From the IMG/VR virus record IMGVR_UViG_3300042306_001130, positions 1 through 48,908 of that record: a stretch of 48,908 bases of DNA; one strand, 5' to 3'. Below the pieces are notes generated by a model. That model searched no databases, had not been told where the DNA came from, and saw only the letters and a list, made by a program, of their open reading frames with translations. Position numbers and translations under genes: made by a program. The stretch is from a virus. Below, in pieces: positions 29,580-36,982 of this stretch (positions within the stretch are counted from its first letter, which is position 1; the number at the start of each line of letters is the position of its first letter).

Positions 29580-30229
29580 TATTCAACTCTCATCAGAAGT
29601 TTAAGTTGTTCTTCCATCTCACCAATGTAGACCTCATTTAACAATTTTATTTGTCTTCTAGATTCATTCAAATCTTCTTCATAATCATATAATGTTACAA
29701 TATTTTTTGTTGTTGATACAATACATTGTGTTCCGTTTGCAACTGGAGGATCCGGTATATCATATGTTACTGTAGATTCTGAAAGTGCATTATAAACACT
29801 TTGCGTTATAGATACTTTTTTTATCGTTGATATATCGGTTGTTTTATCTGTTGTTGTAACTACTTTTTCATATTGATAAACTGTTGTGTTTACGTATTCA
29901 AATGGTGTTTTATTCTCAGCTTCAGCTTCTGTTATATATTTTGCATCAATGTATTTTAGAAACGATGCATATGGCATTGGCCATTCCCAAATTGGATCTA
30001 AAATTTGATTTGAGAACAATACGATCCAGTATTTAAATGGATCACCATAATATTTGTCTGCAACGATTTCTGGTGTATCACCTTCTTGTATTGCATATTG
30101 ATAAAAAAGCATTGGATTGTTTATCAATTCTTGAACCAGTGCGGCTCTAGTCAAAAGATTGGTCATCAATATTGGATAACCATTTTGGTCCGGAGTAACT
30201 ATTTTAGGTAATGTGTCGAAATAATACAT
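29579..30229 (-). CDS. gp53: Baseplate wedge subunit gp53
   Basis: A 216-residue protein (T4 gp53: 196). The N-terminal ~110 residues, YYFDTLPKI..LMTNLLTRAALVQELINNPMLFYQYAIQEGDTPEIVADKYYGDPFKYWIVLFSNQILDPIWEWP, are diagnostic for gp53 with its LysM-like fold. The C-terminal half is a linker plus a coiled segment (YDYEEDLNESRRQIKLLNEVYIGEMEEQLKLL). gp53 joins adjacent wedges around the hub. It is coupled by one-base overlaps to its neighbours. Confidence 0.95.
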   Translation of the reverse strand: MYYFDTLPKIVTPDQNGYPILMTNLLTRAALVQELINNPMLFYQYAIQEGDTPEIVADKYYGDPFKYWIVLFSNQILDPIWEWPMPYASFLKYIDAKYITEAEAENKTPFEYVNTTVYQYEKVVTTTDKTTDISTIKKVSITQSVYNALSESTVTYDIPDPPVANGTQCIVSTTKNIVTLYDYEEDLNESRRQIKLLNEVYIGEMEEQLKLLMRVE

Positions 30230-31236
30230 TAGAAACCTTCTCCAATTCTATTTTTATCAACAATGACAGTTTCTGTGAATTGAAGTGACATTCTTATTTG
30301 CACAGGTGATCCGTCATTAAATGTTGCCCATCCGTTTGGTCCATAATCTACTGATATATTTTCTAAAACACTACGACCTATTTTGTGTACGTATGGGTTT
30401 GCTTTTCCTTTGTACAAGAACTCTATTTCAAAAGGATATGGAACATCAACAAATAAAGATTCTGCAAAACCAAAAGAACCTTTTTTGATTTCAGGTGCGG
30501 CCGCAAATTTAAAAGTCTTGATGATTTTATTTACTGTTTCTGTTTCCTCTTTACTGTAGGGTGTAAACAAGAAATCGAATTGGAAAGACCTGAAATTTAC
30601 TTGTTGAAATAAAACTTGTAACTGTGGATTAAATGCTTGACCCAATGATCTTAGCGCAAGTGGTTGTAAATCTCCACGCAAACCGAGTTTTGTACCTAAA
30701 CGTCTTGCGGCCTCAGCCCTTAAATATGGATCATTAGCAACATTATTTCCAAACTTTTCAACAGAATCCCCTCTATTCTTAACTAAATCTACCAACGATG
30801 TACCCGCTTGTGCGAGAAAAAATGGTCTACCCAACGTTGAGGTAAGCCCAATTTCAGTGCTGTAATTTGTCGAATATTGTACATTCACTGTGTCTGGAAT
30901 ATACAATGAAATTGTTGCATGTTGTATTCTTTGAACATCAGCCGCAACCAATTCATTAACTGCATCTGCGGCAACTTTTCCAGCTTGCGACACTTCTCCC
31001 CCACCAAGCAATCTGCCCACCTCAACGGCTTTCGTGGCCGATGCTGGCTGAGCATTTGGATCCGGCTTCATGCTTGTAAATCTAATTACATGGCTTCTTG
31101 TCGGATCTGTACCCAAATTTCTTGGATATCTATAAGTTCCAAATTCATACTTATTTCCATACAGCAACTGGAGAGGACCGTTGATGGTACCTGGTACTGA
31201 AATACCTGCTATTGAGGTTGGGATAGATATTGGCAT
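30229..31236 (-). CDS. gp48: Baseplate tail-tube cap protein, gp48-like
   Basis: A 335-residue protein (T4 gp48: 364). The start is taken at ATG 31236 (MPISIPTSIAGISVPG), because a longer frame from 31284 would run through the late promoter at 31271-31278. The C-terminus, PYPFEIEFLYKGKANPYVHKIGRSVLENISVDYGPNGWATFNDGSPVQIRMSLQFTETVIVDKNRI, is typical of the gp48/gp54 tube-cap family; NFRSFQFDFLFTPYSKEETETV is also conserved. This protein caps the hub and seeds the tail tube. No SD is visible before the chosen ATG. gp54 is the alternative name. Confidence 0.8.
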   Translation of the reverse strand: MPISIPTSIAGISVPGTINGPLQLLYGNKYEFGTYRYPRNLGTDPTRSHVIRFTSMKPDPNAQPASATKAVEVGRLLGGGEVSQAGKVAADAVNELVAADVQRIQHATISLYIPDTVNVQYSTNYSTEIGLTSTLGRPFFLAQAGTSLVDLVKNRGDSVEKFGNNVANDPYLRAEAARRLGTKLGLRGDLQPLALRSLGQAFNPQLQVLFQQVNFRSFQFDFLFTPYSKEETETVNKIIKTFKFAAAPEIKKGSFGFAESLFVDVPYPFEIEFLYKGKANPYVHKIGRSVLENISVDYGPNGWATFNDGSPVQIRMSLQFTETVIVDKNRIGEGF

Positions 31237-31270
31237 GGTTTTTTTTGTTATTTTAGAAAGGTAATATACA

Positions 31271-31278
31271 TATTTATA
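31271..31278 (-). promoter_or_regulatory. T4-type late promoter (TATAAATA) for the baseplate operon
   Basis: A perfect minus-strand TATAAATA lies 34 bases before the ATG at 31236, in the gap between the divergent baseplate and head/tail operons. T4 late promoters consist essentially of this -10. The gp33 gene in this window supports the mechanism. The element overlaps the first codon of the plus-strand gp4 gene. Confidence 0.55.
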
Positions 31279-31715
31279 TGGCATACAGTGGAAGATTTAC
31301 ACCTCGGAACCCACAAAAGTATCGTGGAGACCCAAAAAATATCATTTATCGTTCGACATGGGAGTGCCGAGTGATGAACTGGCTCGACTCGAATGATACC
31401 ATTATCGAATGGGGTTCTGAGGAGTTCTCTATACCATATAAATCTCCGGTAGATAACCGTGTTCACCGTTATTTTCCTGATTTTTACGTGAAAGTTAAGC
31501 AAAAAGATGATACAATCCGAGTGATGATTATCGAAGTAAAACCAGCAAAACAGACTAAACCACCAGAGAAAAAGAAGAAAGTCACAAAACAATACATCCA
31601 AGAGGTGGTTACTTGGGGAATCAACGAAGCAAAATGGAAATCAGCAACTGAATACTGTCTTGATCGTGGCTGGACTTTTAAAGTGTTAACAGAATATGAT
31701 TTAGGATTAAAATGA
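31278..31715 (+). CDS. gp4: Head completion protein gp4 (PD-(D/E)XK-like)
   Basis: A 145-residue protein (T4 gp4, also called gp50/65: about 150). It has the conserved pattern YSGRFTPRNPQKYRGDPKNIIYRSTWECRVMNWLD, then HRYFPDFYV and IIEVKP. Glu29, Asp68, Glu86 and Lys88 form a nuclease-like E..D..ExK signature. In T4, gp4 acts on filled heads before tail joining. It is the first gene of the plus-strand operon, divergent from the baseplate operon, and in T4 gene 4 also neighbours gene 53. The stop overlaps the next start (ATGA). Confidence 0.92.
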   Translation: MAYSGRFTPRNPQKYRGDPKNIIYRSTWECRVMNWLDSNDTIIEWGSEEFSIPYKSPVDNRVHRYFPDFYVKVKQKDDTIRVMIIEVKPAKQTKPPEKKKKVTKQYIQEVVTWGINEAKWKSATEYCLDRGWTFKVLTEYDLGLK

Positions 31716-32857
31716 TTAGACTCCATGTATTGTCGGTTCCGCATACGGCATCGACAAAAGAGTATACGGTTTGTGCGTTTACTCAAAAAGTGATTAACTT
31801 CTGTAAAATGTACAAAGACATGGGAATGCATGTCATTCATTATGGTCGTGAAGATTCTGACGTTATCTGTGATGAACATGTCACTGTCACAACACGTGCA
31901 TTGAACGAGAAGGTTTATGGTATATATGACTGGAAGAATCAAGGACTGAAATACAATCAGGAAGATGAAGTTTTTAAAACATTCAATGAAAACTGTATCA
32001 AAGAGATTGGAAAACGTAAACAACCACACGACATTATCCTTTGTTTTTTTGGTATAGCACAGAAACCAGTTTGTGATGCACATGCAGAATTGCTCTGCGT
32101 TGAACCTTCTATCGGTTATCCGTCCTCATTTGCACCATACAAAGTATATGAATCGTATGCAGTGATGCACGGTCTTCAAGGTCCAGACAAAGTTGCAACC
32201 GCTGAATATAAGTTCTATGATGTTGTCATCCCATCTGGTTTTGACCTGAGTGAATTCGAATACACTGAAAAGAAAGAAGATTATTTTCTGATGTGTGGTC
32301 GTATGGTATGGTCAAAAGGTGTTGATATTGCGGCTCAAGTGTGTGAACAACTTGGCGTTAAGTTGGTGCTGGCTGGAACAAGCTATGGACCGCAAGATTG
32401 TAATCTTGGTGATACATGGCCTGCTCACGTTGAATATGTTGGTTATGCTGATGTTGAAACCCGTAAACGTCTAATGGCTGGAGCTAAAGGATTGTTTTGC
32501 CCCACAATCTATAACGAGCCTTTTGGTTATGTAGCAATCGAGGCGATGCTCTCTGGAACACCTGTCATCACGGTTGATTGGGGTGCATTTACAGAGACTG
32601 TACAGCACGGAGTTACTGGTTTCCGTTGCCGCACATTTGAACAATTTGTATGGGCGGCTAAGAATATTGATACAATTTCACCACAAGCGTGTCGGGAATG
32701 GGCTGAGAAGAACTACAACTTTCGTAAAATTGGCTCAATGTATAAGGAATATTTTGAGTCTATTATTGATGTTTCCAAAGGTACGGGCTGGTACACAAGG
32801 AACGATAGTCGCACAGAGTTGGATTGGCTCACAAAAATACATCCAAGGCTAAACTAA
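31712..32857 (+). CDS. Glycosyltransferase, GT4 (group 1) family
   Basis: A 381-residue protein with GT-B architecture. The N-terminal half ends around VVIPSGFDLSEFEY; the C-terminal half starts YFLMCGRMVWSKGVDIAAQV (acceptor-to-donor hinge with the typical GRM..KGVD) and carries the EX7E-type motif NEPFGYVAIEAMLSGTPVITVDWGAFTETVQHGVTGF for nucleotide-sugar binding. The substrate cannot be told; phage DNA bases, virion proteins and host surface glycan are all possible. It is co-translated with gp4 (ATGA overlap). A sugar-transfer enzyme inside a tail/head gene cluster is unusual. Confidence 0.9.
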   Translation: MIRLHVLSVPHTASTKEYTVCAFTQKVINFCKMYKDMGMHVIHYGREDSDVICDEHVTVTTRALNEKVYGIYDWKNQGLKYNQEDEVFKTFNENCIKEIGKRKQPHDIILCFFGIAQKPVCDAHAELLCVEPSIGYPSSFAPYKVYESYAVMHGLQGPDKVATAEYKFYDVVIPSGFDLSEFEYTEKKEDYFLMCGRMVWSKGVDIAAQVCEQLGVKLVLAGTSYGPQDCNLGDTWPAHVEYVGYADVETRKRLMAGAKGLFCPTIYNEPFGYVAIEAMLSGTPVITVDWGAFTETVQHGVTGFRCRTFEQFVWAAKNIDTISPQACREWAEKNYNFRKIGSMYKEYFESIIDVSKGTGWYTRNDSRTELDWLTKIHPRLN

Positions 32858-32864
32858 ATAGTGG

Positions 32865-33467
32865 ATGGCTTCAACACTTACACAACTTACTCAACAAAAA
32901 ACGGCTCTGGAACAAGAATTCTTGTCTAGAAAATCTGTCACGTGGTTACAAAACCAGATGCGTGACCTAAAATCTCCAATCAAATTGGCGAGAGAAATAG
33001 AAAAAGAAAAAGGTAGGCAAGGTGGCCGATTTCAGATAGGTGGGCTTTATCACTTTTTCTACGATCCATTAACTAAGGGTGATTTACCCTACTACGACAT
33101 ATTTCCTTTGGTGATACCACTTAAACGTGATGCTGAAGGATTCATAGGTCTAAACATGCATTATTTACCTCCAAGGTATCGTGCTGTGTTCATGGACAAA
33201 CTCATGAATTTTGCTATTACAAATGAAAATGATGAACCTAAACGCCTTCGTATAACCTATGATATTCTAACTGCATCGAAGAATTTCAAAGAGTTTAGGC
33301 CTTGTTTGAAGCGTTACCTGAATAGTCAAATTAAATCTAAAATTCTGACGATTCAACCACCAGAGTGGGAGACAGCACTATTTCTTCCCACAGCCGTTTT
33401 CAAGGGCGCACCGATTTCTAAAGTATATGCTGAATCGGTAGCCAAAGCACAAAGTAGGGTATACTAA
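32865..33467 (+). CDS. Conserved T4-like structural protein, possible DNA-end protector
   Basis: A 200-residue protein. The central block GLYHFFYDPLTKGDLPYYDIFPLVIPLKRDAEGFIGLNMHYLPPRYRAVFMDKLM is strongly conserved in T4-like environmental phages, where it is often annotated as a structural protein or gp2-like DNA-end protector (recollection, unverified). It has a helical N-terminus and a basic C-terminus. The place beside gp4 fits gp2, since in T4 genes 2, 4 and 53 are neighbours, but the similarity to T4 gp2 is not obvious. The stop overlaps the next ATG (TAATG). Confidence 0.7.
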   Translation: MASTLTQLTQQKTALEQEFLSRKSVTWLQNQMRDLKSPIKLAREIEKEKGRQGGRFQIGGLYHFFYDPLTKGDLPYYDIFPLVIPLKRDAEGFIGLNMHYLPPRYRAVFMDKLMNFAITNENDEPKRLRITYDILTASKNFKEFRPCLKRYLNSQIKSKILTIQPPEWETALFLPTAVFKGAPISKVYAESVAKAQSRVY

Positions 33468-34135
33468 TGGCAGGATCAATCGCAGAATTCAAAGCAAGTT
33501 TTAATACAGACTTAGCACGACCAAGTAGGTTTGACGTAAACGTTCCAATTCCAATTGGTCTTCTACCATACAGAGGAATTGGAAGAACACTGAATATGCG
33601 TTGTGAAAACGCAGAACTTCCTGGTCGTTCAATCTCAACAACAACGATGAAAATTTACGGTGTTGAAGAAAAGTTTCCATATCAAACAACATACAATGAT
33701 ACGAGTCTCACATTCATTGTCGGTGATGATATGGCGGAAAAGAAATTCTTTGATGCATGGTTGAACTGGATCAATCCAACAATCAACTACAACCTAAAGT
33801 ACAAAGCGGATTATGCTGTTCCACTCACAGTGAATCAATATGATGTTAAGAATCAACTGTCATATTCTATTACAATGTTGGACACATTTCCGATTGCAGT
33901 AAATCAGATGGATTTAGATTGGTCGTCAGATGGACACCACAAACTTACTGTAACATTCGCATACACAAGTTGGAGAAATAATTCTCTTGAAGCACTTGGA
34001 ATGGAATTGCTGGAAACCACTATTGCGAATTCATTGTTTGCTTCACAGATACAAACAGAGTCTTTACTAGGTAGAGACTTAGTTCAACAGCCGTTTGAAA
34101 CACGACAACAATTTGAAGATAGACTTACACCTTAA
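33467..34135 (+). CDS. Tail-tube-fold protein (gp19 family; tube or tube initiator)
   Basis: A 222-residue protein. DLARPSRFDVNVPIPIG, then MRCENAELPGRSISTTTMKIYG, EKFPYQTTYNDTSLTFIVGDDMAEKKFFDAWLNWI and the late segment VTFAYTSWRN are the hallmarks of the T4 gp19 tail-tube family. T4 gp19 has 163 residues, so this one has a ~50-residue C-terminal extension. Because the gene lies among hub-assembly genes, it may be the tube initiator gp54 or a hub-proximal tube paralogue; the main tube gene could be outside the window. Confidence 0.85.
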   Translation: MAGSIAEFKASFNTDLARPSRFDVNVPIPIGLLPYRGIGRTLNMRCENAELPGRSISTTTMKIYGVEEKFPYQTTYNDTSLTFIVGDDMAEKKFFDAWLNWINPTINYNLKYKADYAVPLTVNQYDVKNQLSYSITMLDTFPIAVNQMDLDWSSDGHHKLTVTFAYTSWRNNSLEALGMELLETTIANSLFASQIQTESLLGRDLVQQPFETRQQFEDRLTP

Positions 34136-34151
34136 AATGGAGATATAAATT

Positions 34152-34877
34152 ATGGCTTTACCAAAAATCGACACACCGATTTATGACTTGGAGTTACCAT
34201 TATCAAAAAAGAAGATTCGCTTTCGTCCTTTCCTTGTGAAAGAGCAAAAGAATCTTCTCATGGCAATGGAATCTGGAGAAAGGGAATCAATTGAACAAAA
34301 TGTAAAACAGGTTCTAAATAACTGCACAGTTACAGAGGGTATTGATATCGAGAAACTTCCTGTTATCGATATTGAATTTTACTTTTTGCAACTCCGTGCG
34401 AGGTCTGTCGGTGAAGTTGTCGAAAACAAATACCGTTGTGATAACACAGTTGATGAAAAAGTTTGCGGTAACATCATGGAAACTTCACTGAACTTACTGG
34501 ACATTAAAGTCTCAGGTGTAGTGGAGGGTAATGATGTTATACAACTCAATGAAACAATTTCGATTAAACTAAAATATCCAGAGTTTTCCATATTGAGTAA
34601 ATTATCCAATTTAACAAGTGTTTCTGATATTGCATTTGAAATGATTGCTGAATCTGTAGAATACATCTATGATGGTGAACAGTTTTATTATGCAAAAGAA
34701 GTTGAGTCGAAGGAGATTGTTGAATTCATTGAATCTCTCAATCAACAACAATTCTCCAAAATTGAGGACTTCTTTGCAAATCTTCCAAAGATAGAAAAGA
34801 AAATTGAAATGAAGTGTTCACGTTGCGGCTTCGAACACACTCTTGACGTTGAAGGACTGGAAAGTTTTTTCGGTTAA
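34152..34877 (+). CDS. gp26: Baseplate hub/tail assembly chaperone, gp26-like (zero-frame product)
   Basis: A 241-residue zero-frame product (T4 gp26: 208). It belongs to the T4 baseplate (gp26-type) family by IRFRPFLVKEQKNLLMAMESGE near the N-terminus, then VIDIEFYFLQLRARSVGEVVENKYRC, and a C-terminal Cys pair (CSRCGFEH) probably forming a zinc ribbon with the upstream CDNTVDEKVC. SD GGAGATATAAATT. The last sense codons are TTT TTC GGT before TAA. A T-TTT-TTC slippery heptamer at 34865-34871 allows a -1 shift into a 66-codon extension. In tailed phages tail-assembly chaperones are classically made in two lengths this way. Confidence 0.88.
   Translation: MALPKIDTPIYDLELPLSKKKIRFRPFLVKEQKNLLMAMESGERESIEQNVKQVLNNCTVTEGIDIEKLPVIDIEFYFLQLRARSVGEVVENKYRCDNTVDEKVCGNIMETSLNLLDIKVSGVVEGNDVIQLNETISIKLKYPEFSILSKLSNLTSVSDIAFEMIAESVEYIYDGEQFYYAKEVESKEIVEFIESLNQQQFSKIEDFFANLPKIEKKIEMKCSRCGFEHTLDVEGLESFFG
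34865..34871 (+). promoter_or_regulatory. Programmed -1 frameshift slippery site T-TTT-TTC
   Basis: This matches the X-XXY-YYZ rule in the zero frame of the gp26-like gene, two codons before its stop. The -1 frame is then open for 66 codons and ends in TGA overlapping the next ATG (ATGA at 35068-35071). A weak AAATTA/TAATTT stem lies ~25 bases downstream; no strong stimulator hairpin is visible. Confidence 0.7.
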
Positions 34878-35071
34878 CATTTGGTCATGATAATTTGAGA
34901 AATTATTACAAAACTAATTTCTCTTTGATGCAACACCATAAGTACAGTCTTACGGAACTTGAGAATATGATACCGTGGGAACGTGATGTATATGTTGGTA
35001 TGCTTATACAATATATTGAGGAAGAAAATCAGAAGATTAAACAAAAGATAAACGAGAGCAAAATTAGATGA
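34871..35071 (+). CDS. -1 frame extension of the gp26-like chaperone (gp51/gpT-like)
   Basis: Sixty-six codons in the -1 frame: RLTFGHDNLRNYYKTNFSLM, then QQHHKYSLTELENMIPWERD, VYVGMLIQYIEEE and a basic tail. Composition and the pattern H-Y-S-L-T-E-L-x-x-M-I-P-W-E-R look clearly like real protein, and the frame ends exactly in an ATGA overlap with the next gene. The only internal ATG (34928) lacks an SD, so expression as a fusion to the gp26-like protein is the best explanation. It may stand in for a separate hub-assembly factor such as T4 gp51 (inference). A stand-alone 47-residue protein is the alternative. Confidence 0.75.
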   Translation, partial: RLTFGHDNLRNYYKTNFSLMQHHKYSLTELENMIPWERDVYVGMLIQYIEEENQKIKQKINESKIR

Positions 35072-36981
35072 ACTACTACGATGCCGCCAGAATAAGAAAA
35101 AAAGGCTTCGCTAATTTAATGACAGATAGACTGGCATCAGGCCAGGGTATTGTCTCATCTCTCCGTGGAACTATGTCAGATAGGTCAATGGCCAAATCCA
35201 TGGCCATGAAAGAGAGATTTGATCCGATGAATATCGCCAAGTTCCTCACTGGTGGTAGCAAACTTGCACCAGCAATCGTTGGTCGCCTCATGGGTAGAAG
35301 TAAACAAGACATTCGATACTTCACCGGCAAGAAACAATATGAAACTGGAAGTCATCGCCCAAACTACTATGAGAAGTTCAATTCAGGTATGGGTGGTGGT
35401 CGATCTGGAAAGGCCACCGAAATATTAGAAAAAATTGTGTCCTTTATGCAAGATTCCAGGGAAAAGGACTTAGAGGAACAAGATACATTCGATTCATATA
35501 ATGAAATGAATGAATACATGAAAGAAGATAATCACAAAGAAGTGATGAATGTATTCAGGGATGCAATAAAAAAACAACGTAAAGCCATGAAAGACATGGC
35601 TAAAGAAGCCAAGAAACGACAGGTTCAAGAAAAGGCTGAAACAACCCCATCGACTCCTTCCACACCCACACAAACAGCACCAAAACCACCTGCACAAACA
35701 TCACCGCCGGCACAAACAGCACCAAAACCAGTCACACAGGCCAAAGATGCGGCCGATGCCGCCAAGAAAGCCAAAGATGCCAAAGATGCGGCCGATGCCG
35801 CCAAGAAAGCCAAAGATGCCAAAGATGCCGCTGATGCCGCCAGTGCGGCCAAGAAGGCTAAGGATGCCGCTGATGCCGCCAGTGCGGCCAAGAAGGCTAA
35901 GGATGCCGCTGATGCCGCCAGTGCGGCCAAGAAGGCTAAGGATGCCGCTGATGCCGCCAGTGCGGCCAAGAAAGCCAAAGATGCGGCTGATGCGGCCAAG
36001 AAAGCCAAAGATGCGGCTGATGCTAAACGAATTAAGGATGCGGCTGATGCTAAAAAAGCCGCAGATACGGCAAAAAAACAAGAACCCATACCAACCACAC
36101 AACCATCGGCTTCAAAAGTAATTACTGGTGCGGCCGCCGTGACAGCCGTTCTCGCTGGAAAAGAAGCCTTGGCTACCAATATTGCCAAATATGAAAGCAC
36201 CGCTTCTGCTGGAAAATCTTTTGCTGGTAATGAATATAATGCCTACAATAGAGGTACAAAAGATAATAAAATTCTTGGAGCAATTGCACCTGTTGATTTT
36301 AGTAAAATTACAATTTCGGAATATCTTAGAAGATCAGAATTACCAATCGATGACCCAGACCGTTTATTTGCAGTGGGCAGGTATCAAATTATACCTAAAA
36401 CTATGCGAGGTCTCATAGAACAATTAAAGATAGATCCAAATACCACTTACTTAACACCTACTGTGCAAGATCATTTGTTTTCTAAAGGATTAATTGATAT
36501 AAATCGTAAAAAAGTATCAAATTACATAGAAGGTAAAACTAATGGAATAGATGCAAGAAATGAGGCAATTTTACAACTTTCAAAAGAGTTTGCTTCAGTT
36601 GGTGTGCCCTTTGATACATATAGAATAGATAAGATTAAACAAAAAGACGGATCAATAAAAGAGGTGAGGGTTGAATTAAAAAAGGGTTCATCGTATTATT
36701 CTGGTATTGGTGGTAATAAAGCACACAATTCTCCTGAAGAAGTTGGTGTGGCTCTAGATGCCGACCGAGCATCAAAAGCAAAATTACAAACAAATGATAC
36801 TACTGTTGGATCTTCATTAAATGATTCTTCTATGAAAAATGCCAACATGAAAAAAGATATGTCACAAGGTTCAGCAAGTGGTTCTCCAGTGATTATTCAA
36901 AACAACACTACAAATAAACAAAAAACTATACAATCACCTTCAGCACCATTGGGTGAATTAAATCCGAGAATAGGAAACTAA
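35068..36981 (+). CDS. Tape-measure/hub-like protein with muramidase-like domain
   Basis: A 637-residue protein. Residues ~1-110 (LMTDRLASGQGI.., KERFDPMNIAKFLTGGSKLAPAIVGRLMGR) are shared with the next gene. Residues ~226-335 are an Ala/Lys/Asp repeat (AADAASAAKKAKD, 13 residues) likely forming a long helix. Residues ~365-560 are a lysozyme/transglycosylase-like domain: Glu376 in AKYEST, then LRRSELPIDDPDRLFAVGRYQIIPKTM at ~425-447, typical of phage muramidases. This would be the virion enzyme opening peptidoglycan, a job done by gp5 in T4. The C-terminus is Asn/Ser-rich. Position corresponds to hub/tape-measure gp29. The start overlaps the frameshift extension's stop. Confidence 0.8.
   Translation: MNYYDAARIRKKGFANLMTDRLASGQGIVSSLRGTMSDRSMAKSMAMKERFDPMNIAKFLTGGSKLAPAIVGRLMGRSKQDIRYFTGKKQYETGSHRPNYYEKFNSGMGGGRSGKATEILEKIVSFMQDSREKDLEEQDTFDSYNEMNEYMKEDNHKEVMNVFRDAIKKQRKAMKDMAKEAKKRQVQEKAETTPSTPSTPTQTAPKPPAQTSPPAQTAPKPVTQAKDAADAAKKAKDAKDAADAAKKAKDAKDAADAASAAKKAKDAADAASAAKKAKDAADAASAAKKAKDAADAASAAKKAKDAADAAKKAKDAADAKRIKDAADAKKAADTAKKQEPIPTTQPSASKVITGAAAVTAVLAGKEALATNIAKYESTASAGKSFAGNEYNAYNRGTKDNKILGAIAPVDFSKITISEYLRRSELPIDDPDRLFAVGRYQIIPKTMRGLIEQLKIDPNTTYLTPTVQDHLFSKGLIDINRKKVSNYIEGKTNGIDARNEAILQLSKEFASVGVPFDTYRIDKIKQKDGSIKEVRVELKKGSSYYSGIGGNKAHNSPEEVGVALDADRASKAKLQTNDTTVGSSLNDSSMKNANMKKDMSQGSASGSPVIIQNNTTNKQKTIQSPSAPLGELNPRIGN
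35824..35979 (+). repeat. 39-bp tandem repeat, four copies, GC-rich
   Basis: Units begin at 35824, 35863, 35902 and 35941 and encode a 13-residue Ala/Lys/Asp repeat. GC content is far above the surrounding AT-rich sequence, due to GCC/GCG alanine codons. Near-identity of the copies suggests recent expansion. Confidence 0.9.
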
Positions 36982-36982
36982 A

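Noticed and set aside
30229-31284. Longer gp48-like start at 31284
   Set aside because: The added 16 codons run through the TATAAATA promoter. The family-like N-terminus begins at 31236.
31484-32083. Minus-strand 199-codon frame opposite gp4/glycosyltransferase
   Set aside because: Phe/Cys-rich composition with no domain; it is antisense to two recognisable coupled genes.
35625-36200. Minus-strand open frames opposite the Ala/Lys repeat
   Set aside because: Caused by the GC-rich repeat lacking stops on either strand. The plus frame continues into conserved domains.
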